From positions 349,289 to 413,288 of the forward strand of contig RMBW01000018.1 in assembly GCA_004009845.1 (NCBI GenBank): 64,000 nucleotides of DNA. The letters are read 5' to 3'. Position numbers and translations under genes: made by a program. The DNA comes from Davidsoniella eucalypti. Lineage: Eukaryota; Ascomycota; Sordariomycetes; Microascales; Ceratocystidaceae. Below the pieces are notes generated by a model, which was not told where the DNA came from, did no database searches, and saw only the letters and a list, made by a program, of their open reading frames with translations. Shown piece after piece: positions 22,373 to 37,331 of this stretch (positions within the stretch are counted from its first letter, which is position 1; each line of letters opens with the position of its first letter).

Positions 22373-25300
22373 CAAATGAAGTCATGAGGTCGTCCGTCCT
22401 TCCAGCCTCTTTTTCAATCTTCTCAAGGTGCGTCTAGTATTACGATGGATGATACTTCTTCCACATATATGCCACTGCCAGCAACGTCAACATGAAACGT
22501 CCCGACCTCTGATATTGAGAATGAATTGAATAGCAGGCATTCCTAGCCCGTGAACATAGTTTCCTGCCTCGTGGGTTTCCCCGGTTCTGCATCGTGGACC
22601 ATGAAATAACAGAAAACCAGTGACAGAGAGACACCAAGAAAAAGAAGATGGCCAAGTTGAAACATCAGAATTCAAGTATTACGGGCAGGGGTGGTGGCTA
22701 TTGTGTACATGTCTATGTTAAACTAGACTACATCACATCCAATCCAACCAACAAAGACTTGTTTATTAATTGTTGATTCACTATCAAGAAAAGAAGATGA
22801 GAAAAAGACGCGGCAATTTTGCTGTGCCGACTTCCTGCCGACGACCGAGTAAAATGCCTGCTAGCTTGATTTGATTTCACCAAGTGTAGACACCCAAGAC
22901 AAAGAGAGGGTCTGTGTGTTGCCAACTTTGCTTTCTGGGCTTCATATTTTGCTGCAGTCGAGTTCTCGCGAGGCTGGGCTGAAGTAGTTAGTATGGCCAA
23001 CCCTAGATATCAAACGACATGCAAAGTCGGTTCGGCAAAGCTTCTCGTTATGATATGTTTTGACTCTTGTGATAACATTCCTAAGGAAGAGAAGACCCAA
23101 CATCAAAAAACTACCAGCCAACTAACGCAGGGGAATCTTCCTCCTTGAACTAAAGAAGAATTCGCCCGGATGTCCAAGCACAATCACAAAATGGAGTCAA
23201 AGTACGCGGTCAATTCAAGCCAAGCGACCAACGTTGACTTCTCGTAGGCTGGGAAGCTTGAAGCCAAGTGGGATGTGGCTGAGATCGATTTGAATTCACT
23301 GCTACTTCATAACCAATCATCTAGTTTACAGCATATCGAAATGTACTGTGCCACAAGATAAAGACACCCATCATCACTACTATTGCTATTCTTGAGTATT
23401 CCAAAAAGAAAAAGAAAAAAAACCCTGCCCTGTTTGTGTTTGTCTGTCAGAGCGTAAGAACATCGACCACACGACGGAAACCTATAAGTCAAAGCCAGAA
23501 GAACTGGCCCGGTCTCTATCTGGCGAATAAGTGCCGAATTTGGACTCTTTCGTGACAGCCGTAGCGAGGAGGCAAAAGAGACAAAGTGAAAAGCATAAAA
23601 CGCCGATGACAATGACGATGACGATAGGCCGTCTGCCTGTTATCACGACAAACCAAGCCCAGCCTCCGGTAACGCAAGCATAGACTTTTTTCCCCTTCTT
23701 TGCATGTTTCTTCTTTTCTCTTAAGGACAAGTTTTTCCAGCCAGCACAGGCCCGCAATAGGCCTATCTCGCGCAACGATGCCTATAAGATACTTGAGCTA
23801 TAGCTTATATCTTACGTCTTGGTATTGAGGCACGTCACGTTGGCAGGGTTTATTTGGTAAGGGTTATGTGATTCCCAAACAAACACAAGCTAAAAAAGAC
23901 AAAGAAGCAGATCTTTATCCTTCTTCAGATGTTCAGAGAGAATATCACCCAGCCTTTTATTATCTTTGTTTCTTCAGATCTCATGATATCACGTCAAGGT
24001 GAATATATACACTTTTTTTTTTTGTTGCGGCGAAGCGAGGCGAGGCTTACAAGATCCGCGGAGGCAGCTCTTCTTTTCCAAAATTATATTCATTCTAGAA
24101 GCCTCTATGTCTCGGAAGAATTAGCAGAGCAGGAGAAAATAGCCTGTGGTTGATCCATATTTGCTTTCCTATCATAGGGGATAATGAATAATGCGTAGAC
24201 TAGCACAGATTTGTGTGATATATATATATTGTATGTAAGCTACGTATTGTCATCACAACATACATGCCTCCTGAAATTATGAGAAACGCTCTTTTCTCGT
24301 CACTCTCTATTCGGACCCTCCGACCGGAGTTACGGTAACGAAATACTATAGATCAATATTGATAGATAGCCGGAGTCCATGTATTATTAATGAACACAGA
24401 ATAAGATCGTCACCAGGCTGCTCTTATACCCTCTGCTGGCAACGGAAGAAAACGTCAGATAGATCGACTATGTGCTAGCAATGCCTTTTTTTCCCTTTAT
24501 TTTTTTATAGAGTATAACAAGCTTCCCCGAGCGTCATGGTCAAGCACAAAATGTTAATGGCGAAGACCGTGGTAGCGCTGAGATCATTTCTGTTTCTTGG
24601 TCTTTCCGTTCTCCAAGTAGGTCCGATGTTGACGCGCATTTTATTTCATCATCATCATGCCCTATATTATTTATTCAAAAGCCATAGAACCAAAGATAAC
24701 GAGCCGGGGGGTTGATCGGAAGATATTTCCTAATTGTAGATCTATTTTGTGTAGAGGCCCTCTCTTGTCCCCTGAAGCCTAGCCTGAAAAGAGCCACTAT
24801 AAAACCCAGTCCCGCAAGGAGCCCTCTAAAAAAGAGAAATGCCAGGCCATGGGGGGAGGCAGGAAAATGGGGCTTGTTGTTTGAGGGCTTATAGTGGTCT
24901 TTAACGCCCGTAGCGATTTAGTTTATAGCTATTTCATCGTTAACGAGCCTCTGAGCAGACGACGATCTGCAGTCACAGGTAAAGACAAGTTGTGCATAAG
25001 CGTGATAGCAGGCCGGACCAGGCGATGTATCAGTGAATAAGCTGCTGTATCGTGGAAAATATCAGAGTACTTCTTTTCTCGGCGTGTCCAGCCGAGCCGT
25101 TGAGTAAAGAATATCGATAGATTTGTAAGTCACCGAAAATAGGCCACTGGCGCCGTTTTTACAGGCGTTTCACTGGACTTGACTTTGAATCATGTACTGG
25201 CTTCTAGTACCTACAATACGTTGTTTTGAATATGCCACATGGCAGTGTATGTTGTCTTTCTGGCTTTGTCTATCTACGTTGTCTTTGTCCTACACACCAT

Positions 25301-28300
25301 ATCTATCAAGACCTGTCCTTGTGGCCAGAGACACTTCGTCATACATCGCATGCAAGGCGGCATCAACAAATCAAATAATATCAGGGCGCTACCAAGACTT
25401 GTTCAAAGCCCTAGTATGCGAGCTGAAGTGTGTACATGCAGCTAGCACAATGGCTCACCAAATAAGTGCATGTATACATATGTTCTTCTCTATATAGACC
25501 ATTGTTCTTTACATTCCCTGAATCTTCCCGCCCTTGGCTAAAATACGAGACCCGTGCGATCAATGCTAGTCGCCCAGCTTAAATCGCATGGAAGAGCCAT
25601 ATTTGTCGTAGTGACTATGCAGTCTGAAATTCAACTCATCTACATAGTTATTGGCGATGAGAAAACTAGAACCACGAAAGGAAATAGGAAAACAGCCAAA
25701 CTCTGATCTGTCAAGCGAGTACTGAGACTTGAAACTTTTCCTTTCTTTATTTAACCATGGTTTACGAATGTTGAAAATCTAACACAGCAAAACAATGATT
25801 ATGTGTCGACTTATAAGTCACCGATGTCAAGGGTCAGTGTTTAACCTTAGGGTTTACATGGCGATTGCGGATTGAGTTCAACCAGCCGAGTTCTTCTTTC
25901 TTCGAGATTAGGAAGAATGAAAGCAATATATAAACGGAAACTAATGAACGCCGCTTCATCTAATATCTCCATCTTGCCTCTTTTTTTTATCCTGTCTTAT
26001 TTTCATCACACCGCTACTAGCCACAGAGCAATAAAGTGCCCGTGGTGATGCAATTTCCCATGTGATTGATACTTGAAGCTCGAGTGAAGATATTCTCTTA
26101 TTTAGTTAAAGATAAGGTGGTTGGCCAAAAAAGTGATTGTTGTAGATCTAGACGATTTTGTTGGTTCTTGTTATTATATCGTGATATATATTTTGAGAAA
26201 TGCTCCATCCTTCCTTCTCGTTCAAGACATTTGCTTTTTACTACTTACTCGTTTTGTCACTGTCGTCCTGATTTGGCAGCAGCCCTGTAAAAGCTAAGCT
26301 ACAGCGGCCCAAAGCAGTATATCCCTTTCTAGGGTTATTATCAGTGTGTTAGGGTTTACCATTATATGTGTCGAAATACAATATTATTGAGGTTTTTGTT
26401 GGTTTCTGTCATACACATTGCAAGCAGTTGAAGAGGTTGAATTGGGCTGAAATATAATTATTGGTATCAATTCCAGAGATCCTCTAAAAGGGACCTCAAT
26501 AGACTTTAATAGAATATATAATGATGTATACTCAAGTAGCTTAGCACTTCAATGTGCATTGGGGTGCTATGTTTTTAACTGTAGGTTTTGGTTTTTGGGG
26601 ATCTTACAGACAAAAAAGGTTAAAGTTGGCACCGTGTTTTACAAATCGAAGCCCCTCATAGCTGCAGGTTCATTTTGAGGCACACCTTTGATTTCATGCA
26701 GTCTTGCTTCCTCCAATATGCACCTCTTGGACAGGAGCCCCGGAAAATCATATAGAAAAACCAAGAAACTCCTGCATAAGGATATGTGTATATGTAGTCG
26801 TACATAGGCTAAAAAGAGTGCTACTTTAACGGCGATGATGGCCATGGATGATACGCTAGGAAGACTAAGAATACCCAAGCAGCAGAGCATAAGTTACTAG
26901 AACTTTGGTTAGAGCATGCATATATGAAGCAGGAATGCAAAGCAGCAGGAACGCATGGTTGGAGTGTTATTAATGTATAGGCAGGAGGGGATGAAAGTTA
27001 ATACATATATGATATATAGGTTCTACGACTTTCACGCCGTTTATTAAAGAGGGGGTAGCACTAATCCTCTCTCTACTAGCCTTTTTTATTTCATTTTTTA
27101 TAAAGCTTTTTGTCTCCGGAACCCCGATTTCTTCAAAACCTGCTTCGTTGTGATTTAACTGGGGAAAATCAACGAGAAACAAAGTAGTCTGACTAACCTA
27201 CATGTAGTAGCGTCTTCTCCCCCTACAGCAAATACAACTAGCTAATACATAAGCCCCTGTGTTTCAGATTGCTAGCTAGCAGTTCAGGGACCTTGGAGAG
27301 AAAACCTTTCAGGTGGTAATGCAACTCAGGCTAAGACAAAATCAAATCGACATGCTAGTTAGTTAGTTGCTATTCTCTTACTGGCTACAAACAAAATGTT
27401 AGTCAAGTAGCCAAAAAAAAAAACAATAAACTGGCATCTCTTTTTTCCTAGAATCTCATGTACGACCAAGTAGTAAGTAAAGATACATGTGTAAACTTGT
27501 AGACAAACAAAAATCAGCTGGATATTATTTTGATGCCGGCGGGACAAAAATATAGATCCATCGATTAGCTCGTGCATTTTATATATGCATTTTATATGCA
27601 GCATGCGGACTCAGCCGGCTCAGCTTTTGTTGGGACGGAGCCTTTTTAATGGAGCTGATATGATAAGTAATATAGAAGTATACTTTTTTCCTCTGTCTAT
27701 ATACATATTTCTTCATTGGTACTTTCAAATGGCAAAGCCGTCGCTTCTTCTTTCGAATTTTGATATATAAATAAATAAGCACGTCACCGACAGATTGGTT
27801 AACTGTCCTGCGGTTTCTCTGGTTTTATCTATCTGGACACGAACTACAAATGTTTCAAACACGGCAAAGTTTAATCAATTTTGAGCTTCTGTGATTCATG
27901 CGTCGTAGTTAGGGTTGACACACAACCCAGATATGTTACATCAGAACAATGTACTAATGTGTAGCTGTAAACTAAACCCTCCAAAAGTATTTTCTCTACA
28001 TATCATGTACTTGTATATATATGTAGCTCATGTTCTAATTTAGCCCCCAAGTCTAAAGGAGAACTGCGTAGCTCCATATCTACACATGACTGAATGATTA
28101 GTGCGCCTTCATAGGGATCGCTAGAAAGCGACCAGAAGCTTTCTAGAGGTTTCAACACTCCACACAATAAATTTGCCGATTAAAGAATTACATAGTCACG
28201 GAATATGTAGAAGAATTCAAGCTAGGAAACCCGATGGGAGCGAGTCGGACAGAAAAGTCACGCCGTACTTGGTACTTATCAATATATCTGAAGGAAAAGG

Positions 28301-31300
28301 ATTCGATGATCGTCGCCTTGCAGGTTATCGGCCAAAGTTCCTCTTCAGTAGGCCGAGAATGACATTAGAGTATTATAGCAAGAAGGAGAACTTGGTAAGA
28401 AGTCCAACGATAAATATATCCTTTATAGAGAAGGTCGCTGTGTCTTTAGCTTGAAACTCTCCCGCCGATCACTTTTAATACTAGTGTAGTTATAGCTTCT
28501 ACGAGGAACTAGAACAGAAACCAGAAGCCCGCCGGTGTTCTCTTGGGGGCTTTATTTTATCCCCCATTTACCGGCGGAGACTAACCGTATCTAGATTATC
28601 GCCTATTTCCCACTTTCCTGCCAATATCACGGTAGCAAGTATACTTGTACGCATAGTTGTAGATTGGAGCAGGTTAGTATTGTGGCTAAGCTGCTTGATT
28701 ATTAGCATAATAATGCCACTAGTAATATAATACCGACTTGCTTTCTAGAGCTATACTTGGCCTTTTGCATTGCAACCTTGCAACATATTTCAAGCCCACA
28801 AGCATAATTTTACTAACTTGACTGAGTTAGACTTGGTAGCAATGCTAAAATGCTTAGATTACACAGAAAATGAATAATATAAAAGTGCACTAGGCAAGAT
28901 ATATACTTTTATGCACAAACATATTAATATCTTTGCTTGTACAAAATATGCACTTAACCAAGATGAATGTCTAAAAAGGCCCCATCAAAACTGGCCCGCT
29001 TGCTTGTCGATCATATTCTGGTTTTGAGAGATATAATATAAATTTCTTAGGCTAAGTCCATGGTTCTGATGAGGATGGGATATAGTGGCTACCTGCTATC
29101 TACAAATGTAGTACATATTTACATACCCCCTTGTTCACTAAGAAATGGAGAAAAACACACGAACCCTTATCTCATTGTAGCTGCCGGGTTTCCCTCTGGC
29201 AGAGAAATGGGCCCCTGGACTAGCACAGAAATAGCTCTAGCAGCAACATTTGTTTATTGCCGGGATAAGGCACATTATATGATCTTGATGTAGATGTTGA
29301 ACATCTAATACATACACACATACATCAAACATATCATCGACTAAATACTGCAATATGTGAGTATCTACCGCACTATATAGGCAATTACATGAATTATATA
29401 TTCCATGCTGATATACTGCAAGCACTTAGCTACGAAGGACTCTGCATTCCATTTACCCAAGAAGAAAATATTTTCTTGGGGTCTTCTCATCTTCCTTCCT
29501 TTTAACCCCCTTCCTCCTTGACCTATCCCTCGTCAAATTTTCCTACTCGCTCGTCTACTGCAATGACCCGTTCATCAATTCGCCCACATCCAGAAAAGCT
29601 AGGTTCATACATATCTCAACAATCCAAGAAACCAGGGAAGCTCCTCATTCTTTCGCGTTCTCAACTCTTGAGCCACTTTCAATCCTTACCCTAGACCCTG
29701 CTCGACCCTTGACTGGAAGATGTCTCTTTGAATATCTTCCTCTTTTGCTAGTCATGCCGGCATATCCCAGGCCTGGAGAAACTTGTAACTGATATATATT
29801 TTCCCTTCCTCTCTATGTCTTGTCTGTGTTATATCAGTATGTTAGCTTCATAGCTTAGAGTAAGAGAGGATCGACTAGCTTGAGGGTAGAAAGTAGAACC
29901 ACAAAAAGAATAAAGATTTGACGATGATATACTGCTTATCATTGCCTAAACCCCGCGTGCATATACTAACCTTCTATAAGTTGTCTACTTTTGGTAAACG
30001 AAGATGTATGTCTCATTTAAGCAATACTGAGGGTTGATCATCGATAGTAGACGGAATATCGCGATTTTGCGATAATATGCACCAACCAAAAAAAACCTGT
30101 TCTTATGTGCTAAATTTTGGGTTGTTTCTACCTCATATTGTATGGAAATGTCTTAGTTCTTGACACTCTTGACACAAATTTGAAATCGGAGGTCCAAATC
30201 CTGAAAACACGTCAGACGCAAAAAAAAAACAAAAAAAAAAAACATGACAGGAATTCCGACTTTTCTAAATCTCTTGAATTTGATTCTTCGGTACACTAGA
30301 AACAACTACATATTTAACCATGGAACTGTCTAATTTTTGACATCTGTAGATCTGTCTTGCTCTTCTAATCCCTTGACAGGAAGGAGCATTGAAAAGATAA
30401 ACACAACTGAGTGCTTTGACTTTCCCTACAAAAAACTCTCATTACATCCTAAGAGGCCAAGACAAGCAGGAGAATATGTGTCTAGCTAGGTCTTTGCCTT
30501 ATGGACTTAAAAGATGATTTAATGTCTTGTAAGCGTGGGCCTAGATTCTGAGACTCTATACGAGCGATAGTAACAGTATTCGTAATGTATGAGGGTGCTT
30601 CAAAATTCAGTCAATTAAGAGACCAGAGCGAATCCTGTCTATCTCTCTAAGAAATGTGGCGTTTTCTTGTCTTTTTCCATTTCTCTTCTCCCGCGACGGA
30701 AGCAGCATTAACAAGAAGAAAAAGAGTAACGCCGTGGAAAGATGCCAAAAGGACCTTGCTCATGTCTTCTTTAGTCAAGGGATTTTCATATATAAGGAAC
30801 AGAAATGAAAAAAAAATGCGGTTGTGATCAAGCCGCAGTCATGTTGACGTGGCCTTCCCCCCTCCAAAAATAATAAACGTAAAAGATTTGAAAAAAAGAA
30901 GGATGAGTTGCTTCTGGGTGCAACATCCAGCCATCCTTTGATTGGTAGATTTTCACTTGAATGAAGAAAGTGTCACGAAAATCAGATACATTTGTACCAC
31001 CTCAGACAAGCCATGCCATCTGAATCTACAATGGAAGGAACTTTCGTGCCTGCCGTCCCGATATTATTCTAGCATTTATTTGATGACTGGGTAGTGACAT
31101 GATTTAAAAGTCATACACAGAATTGTCGAGTAACACCAAAATCCCAAATTGAAGCTAAACGAAGCGCCGTGGCTACTCATATATCGTGACGAGAAGAGAC
31201 GGTGTAGGCAACTACATACAGGGGACGGGGACGAGAATAGACGTGGCATTTATCAATATAAGATGCTATAGTCGCACGCTCTAGAAAGAAACGTGCTACT

Positions 31301-34300
31301 GTTGCTCGGTGAGGCTTAGTTTTATGGGCTTGCATGTGCATGGTGTATTGGTCCATTTGTACTGGTGTCCCGATAGAAAACGTCCGCGTAGTTACCGGTA
31401 CGCCACATCATATGTGATCCTCGAAGTGATATAGCACACGATGCTTCCAGAAAGCTGAAAGGAAGCCAACGCCGTAATACTTCCACTATCATTGATCAGC
31501 AAGGAATAAGTACCTTTGTATAGGCGGTGAGTTTTAGAGCATGTGAGCTTCCGCTGCGTGAAGCCGTTCGGCAGCAGTTGTGGACTTGCCGATATATGCG
31601 AAACAAAGAAATAGGGAATATATTGCTTTGTCTCTTTGGCTGGCTGCCTGATCTTTGCGTTTGCTGGCTAAATTGACAAAAAAAACCAATAGAAAAGGCC
31701 TGGCAGAGTTTTCGTGATATGCATAGTGGCTCTGTCAAATATAGAATGAGAGAATAGAAGCTATGGCCACTGTTACCTTACACATCCTCTGCATACGACT
31801 AATCTGGTATGTCTTGTATGAAGTGTATATGGAATATCATGCAGGATTAGCTGCAGCGTGAAATCCTTGACTACATGATGATATGGCCATGCCACTGCGA
31901 CGATGATCAGGCTATGAAGAAGCTTCGATACCACGAGATATGTCTACTTCCCCTGCTACAGCAGAGCAAAGCTGGGAATATACTACTATGCCAAGCTAAT
32001 AACTCTTTATTTTCTGCTCTAGAAACAAGCAGGACTGAAGAAAACGTAACCTACGGATCATGCGAAAGCCGAAGCTCTAGCCACCAAAGCTATGTCTTTG
32101 AAGGTTGTAATCCAGCGGAGTAGAAACACAGAGTAGGAATTTTCCAGGGTCTGATGCACTTGGAAGAAGAAAGAGAAATAGAGCAGAATAAAGAAACAAA
32201 TAGAACGTCAAGGTGTCGTTGAGGCGGGGCACATCTTCTGTCGTTGAAAAAGCAAACAACGGAAACGTCGTAGTGACGATTGACACCTCGCGTTTGAGGT
32301 GAGCCTCTGAATGTTATCTCTCGTCTCGTCTCTACAACTGTCAAAGTACAAGTAGAGAAAAAAAACTAACCATCATAAAAAAAAAGGCTGACACTCACAA
32401 ATATCGCGCAGTAACTCTAGAACAGATATCATAGCAGAGAGAACCACAGCAGACTAGTATATACACCAAAAAGACAGAGCCAAGACAAAAAAGCTCAATG
32501 TTTTACTTTGTAAAGCCCAAGAACTAGAACAAAGGTGAAAGAAGGAAGTAAAAGAAAGAAAAAAGACACACAAACATATCTCCTCAACCTTGTTTTCTTC
32601 CCATTATCGTCCCTCTTCCTGTCCTCGTCTGAACCACCAAGCCTCGAGTCCAAATAAGGCACTGAGAGTTTGGATGTAAGCAGAGCCCAATAAAGAAGAA
32701 GAATAGCAAAATAAAAATGCGCTTTGATGTTCCCGTGCGGCTTCTCATTGTAACATGACAACGCCAGAACGAAGCACCAGCTGTTTTTTTTTTCTTCTTT
32801 ATCTACTTGTGTTTCTAAAGAACAACGAGATTAACTTCCCTGTCTCTTCTGATGAAGATATATGCCGCGCTCTCATTCCTGCAAAGTCACTAGTTTTGTC
32901 TGTTGTCTATCCTTGCTTGAGGTGGTTTCCCCACATGCGAAACACCGGAGCTCGATGGATATCTTTGAGGAGAAGCTTTCCTGCAATGCGGAGCTTTTCA
33001 GTATTGAAGACACACTTGACTCGTCGTAAATGTGTTATGGTAGTATTGCTAACATCTAACCCGCTCGGCTATCGTCCAGGAAGTTGAAGAGGATGGGGAG
33101 GAGGAGCAGAGGGGGGTTTGTTCTTCCTTTTTTCTCTTCATGAGATAATGCTACGATTTCTGATCATTGTCTGCGTCTGTTTCGATAGTTTTATATCCCG
33201 AGATGAATAAAAAAAACAAAAAAAACAAGTAAGAAGCAAAAAAAAAAAACTGCGACTGTGACGTCGAGAGTAACTGAAAAGACATTATCCTGAGACTTAC
33301 ATATCGCCCAAAGAAGCCTTACAATACTTTGTCGGACATTGTGTCTTCTATTCCATCACAACCTGGCATCTTTCCTACAAGGCCTTATCGAGACGAAAGA
33401 TTTCATGATCGACCGGTAATCGCGGTTGAGCACTTGGTACTTTGAAGACTCTGTTAAAGCCCTCAAAAGCTATACGTGATCTATATTATCCTCTATACAA
33501 ACAAACGCCGCTTAATACTTCCACATGTACTATACGTGAAAAAAGGTGATATATCTCGTTCTTTGTTAAGCTTTCTACACCGCTGACGGCTGAAACTTTG
33601 GTGACAAGAGAGAGGAAAAAAACACACAATCAACTTCAAAAAAACAACGCATCTGTGCTTTTGTTAAAGCAAGATAGAAACCCATGTGCATTCTCCGCCT
33701 CTTCCCCCTCTCTCTTTTCCTTGTTGTTGAAGTAGAAAAACAAAAATAAGAGAAGCCTGTCTATATCACAAGTTCTGATATAGTCAAGACCCTCTTGTAG
33801 GAAACTAAGACAGAAAACCCGGCAATATCTTCTGGCTCAGAATTATGTATACAATTAATATGTAGTTGTATACTAACTGATTTGAACTAAGAGAAAAATA
33901 GATAATACAGAAAGAAAAAGAAAAATGCACGTAAATGTTCAACGCGCCTAGCTCAAGTATCACGATATCTCCGTGCTTATATCCTCGTGCGAACAATGTA
34001 CAGGTTACATCAATGTTATGCAGATACGATATCACTAACAACTTTAAGAGCTTATCTTCCTCGTTACTCCTTCACATGTCTCTCTCAGATTCACCGAAGA
34101 ATACTACTATGAACAACCTCCCCGACTTGCTACATGTACAGATTCTATTCTCTAAGAGATTGTATTCGTACATTTTCTATCCGGAAACAGCTAATTCCGA
34201 GGCCCAAAAGAGAAGCGCTGCCGTAGAAATAAGAAGAAAAGGGAACCTTCTGTGTTGAGCTCAGCTCCGCTAAGGATGCTACTTCAGGCGGATGGTGTGG

Positions 34301-35077
34301 GTGTATAATATATAGTATCTATATAAGTTTAAAATATGCATATGCATACAGACATATAACGCTTGTATTATTAAACGCAGTCCATGACAAAACAGTATAT
34401 TTTGTTCTTCCATTAATAATATCCTCGGAAGTTGAGAGTAGATATATACTAGATATGTACATAGGGGCTTCATTTTTAAGGTGACTACTTATAAAATATG
34501 GAGATATACGATATACAACATGCACAGAATGGTGACAAAGGGAACAACTGATAGTAGACAATGGCAAGAGCAGGCAAAGATGGGCTCAAACGGGAGATAC
34601 AACACACAAATGAAATGGAACAGGAAAAAGGGTTTGGTCTGGATATGCATACATGCAAATTCTATTTGAAAATGAGAGATAGAGAGAGCAAGACGTAGAT
34701 AGTGAACACCGTCAATCAAGATGTTCGTTGTACAATATGCTAGATAGATCGAAATGGATGGTGGGTAGAGAAGAAACAAGAAATGAAGAGAGCATATGGA
34801 TTTTCAATGGTTACTGTATTGTCTCAAAAGGGACGTAACCACAAGATAATAAAGACAAAACGCCTGGAATGGATAACGAAGAAAAGCCAAAACAAAGAGA
34901 TGGAAACCATGCCATGTGTCCATCTGGTATATGTAGATGGAAAGTAAAATGAAGAAAAATAATATGCAAAGAGATATAGAATACGGTATGAATGTGAAGA
35001 GAGAAATGAATAGAAGATAATAAGCACGCTAAACAAGAGGAAAGAAGACAGAACAAAAAAAGAATATACTTTTACTC

Positions 35078-37331
35078 TCAATTCCGCGCTCGATCATTGA
35101 TGTCGCCGCTACCTTGGTCAACATTACGAGGAACAAAGAGACCGCCGAGAGTATCACTAAGACTTCTATGGCGTCGATTCGCTCGCACATTTCCCGATGA
35201 AGACCCACGAGATGTGGACGGCCGGGGCGGAACATTGGACTCATCACTGGTCTCGATGAGAGGGCCAAGTAGGGGCTCCCGCGGCGCATCGAGCGGCGCA
35301 TCTGCGGCATGATCTTCGTCTTCATAGTCGTCGATGAACATGCTGGCGCGGATCGTCGAACGTATCCGGCTGAGTGAAGTGCGATGTGTCAGCGGATTCT
35401 TGCCACGCAGAGTGTCTGTCATGACGGCGGAAACTGCGGAAGAGAAGGGTGAAGCAGAAATCACAAGACCGGCAAAGCGTCGACTAGCTGAGCGACTTGG
35501 GGTTGAAAGGACAGTGTCAGTGAGCGTGTGCCCAATCACGTGGCCGTGGATATTGCCATGGTGGTACAAAGCAGGTGGTGTTGATGGCTCGATATGGTTT
35601 GAGGGCTCTGTGATGGCAGCGGCAGAATGACACTCGTGCACATTTCCATGCTGGAGAGGGGTTGGGTGAGGTCTTGACGGCGGGTTATCAGGAGTAACTT
35701 CGTCCCAGGTTCCACAGACCGAAGGACGGCGATGATCGCTAGTGGGCGGGCGGGACGGAGGAACACGTGATGAAGGAACGCCAGTCTCGTGTGACAAGTT
35801 GATACGACGTTCCGAGTTGATAGACGGAAAATTCATGCGGCCGGAACGTGATGACCGGCGTGAACTAATTGCGCTACGCGGGGTATCCGGAGGCGTGACG
35901 TCAGAGTATGCCTCGTGCGAGGCAAGGCCAATAGTCTCGTCCAGGCCGTCGGCGTTACAGAGAATATTTTCTTCATCTTTATGGCGTGGTCTACCGCTAG
36001 TAATGAGGAACACGCCAAAGAAGGTGAGAAGACACCCACTGATGAACTTGATCGACTGCGCCACCGTGGTCCTCTCGAAATCGCGGTACAAAATTGCACT
36101 GCCGACAATGACACAGAGAGTGAACATGACAAACTGTATGGGGATCACTTGAGTCGAATCGAATCGTTGCAGCGCGCGGTTCAGATAGCGGATTTGCATA
36201 ATGGCCGTCGCTATCAGCACAAAGAGCAGAGCATACGTCATAGGTGTCTGAAAAGCGCCGAGTAGCGTCGACGAAAGCATGGAAGAGACGCCCTTTGTCG
36301 CAAGAGCAGTGTAGCCGCCTACGACATGACTTTGTTAGTGGATAGACTTGACAACAGTGAGGGAATTATAGCCCTGGAATCGTAGTGGCACAAGACGTAG
36401 AATACTTACCAAAAAGCCCAACAAGGCCCAGATCGATCAGAATCGTGCGCTTTCCATAGCGTTTGCTAGCCCACATGAGCGTTCCAATCATGGCTACTGT
36501 TACACACAGATAAACCTCAAAAGCCAGGGCTGTGATGGCATCCCAGACATCATGGGGTTGGAGCTTGGATTCGTCACCGGCTGCGCTCAGTACCACTACA
36601 ACAACACCAGACACAGCAATTACTACGCCCCAGAAGTCACGCGCCCGGAACTTCTCATGGAACAGAATAGGCGCAATCACGCAGTTTGATACCAGCGCAA
36701 CAACTCCCAGTGGAGATACGATAGACGCCGGCGCAAACCCGTAGGCTAAGAAGTTGCCCATCTCGCCGAGGGTGATGAGGACTTGGCCGAGCCACCAGTA
36801 TGGCGACCGGAGATATGATAGCTCGGGGGTCTTTTCTGACAGAACAGCCGGCGCATCCGAGTATTCCGACCGCTGACTTTCAGTTGATGTGCGCGGGGAG
36901 GCTACTAGAGGCAGATTCGCCGAAGCTGAGACTGTCCCGTATCCGGCATTATGAGACTGGTCAGTAGACTCTATCAAGCCGTCTATACTGTGCCGTTGTG
37001 GTTCGTTTAACGGCAGTAGCAAATCCTCTGGCTCGTGCTGTTCCCGGTTGGCCTGGAGCTTTGCTCTGCGCTCGGCCAACTGCACGCGAGCCTGTATTTG
37101 CGCCCGCTGTTGGTGTAGTTTTATATGGGCAAAGCGCTGTACGTTGAGCGCAAGAGCTATCAAGACATTTCCGCTGATAGCCGTGGCGATGCCGATTGCC
37201 GAGGACCAATCTTTCTCAGGTATATCTGGAGGCGCAGTCGGTGTATCATCAGTTGCCATCAGCGCGCTACTCATGGTCGAGTTAAGAGCGGTGGCTACTG
37301 CGGCCAAAGCCACCGACGCTGACGCGCTCAT
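35078..37331 (-). CDS. NIPA-type magnesium transporter (DUF803 family)
   Basis: Two exons (37331-36410 and 36318-35078) join across a 91-bp intron with a GTAAGT donor and TAG acceptor. The split codon is a glycine, giving LVGLFG-GYTALATKG, and the product has 720 residues. The family forms multi-pass membrane proteins of the drug/metabolite transporter fold, linked to Mg2+ movement at plasma or endomembranes. The first membrane helix is near residues 45-62 (AIGIATAISGNVLIALAL). A hydrophilic insert of roughly 100 residues follows, then the conserved core (WWLGQVLITLGEMGNFLAYGF, ASIVSPLGVVALVSN and the remaining helices, which cross the intron). After the last helix (LTFFGVFLITSG) comes a cytosolic tail of about 280 Ser/Pro-rich residues. 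Both the insert and the tail are longer than in animal NIPA proteins. The start is the first in-frame ATG. Confidence 0.88.

Larger units (their letters stand above)
18519..35077. other. Gene desert of about 16.5 kb
   Basis: No frame above about 100 codons here has a recognisable domain, except two overlapping opposite-strand frames at 19013-19813, which probably lie in the leader of the Ser-rich gene. The first ~2 kb is G/C-mixed and likely promoter or 5' UTR. From about 20 kb to 35 kb the sequence is AT-rich, with homopolymers, short tandem repeats and stop codons in all frames. No transposase, reverse transcriptase, terminal inverted repeat or tRNA was recognised. Heavily mutated relics or long non-coding RNAs cannot be excluded. 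Confidence 0.6.

Noticed and set aside
26331..26363. Interstitial telomere repeat
   Set aside because: Only two separated TTAGGG-like units occur; there is no tandem array.
32755..33087. 110-codon plus-strand frame with ATG
   Set aside because: It has no recognisable domain, a T-run-derived hydrophobic stretch, and no splice or composition support.
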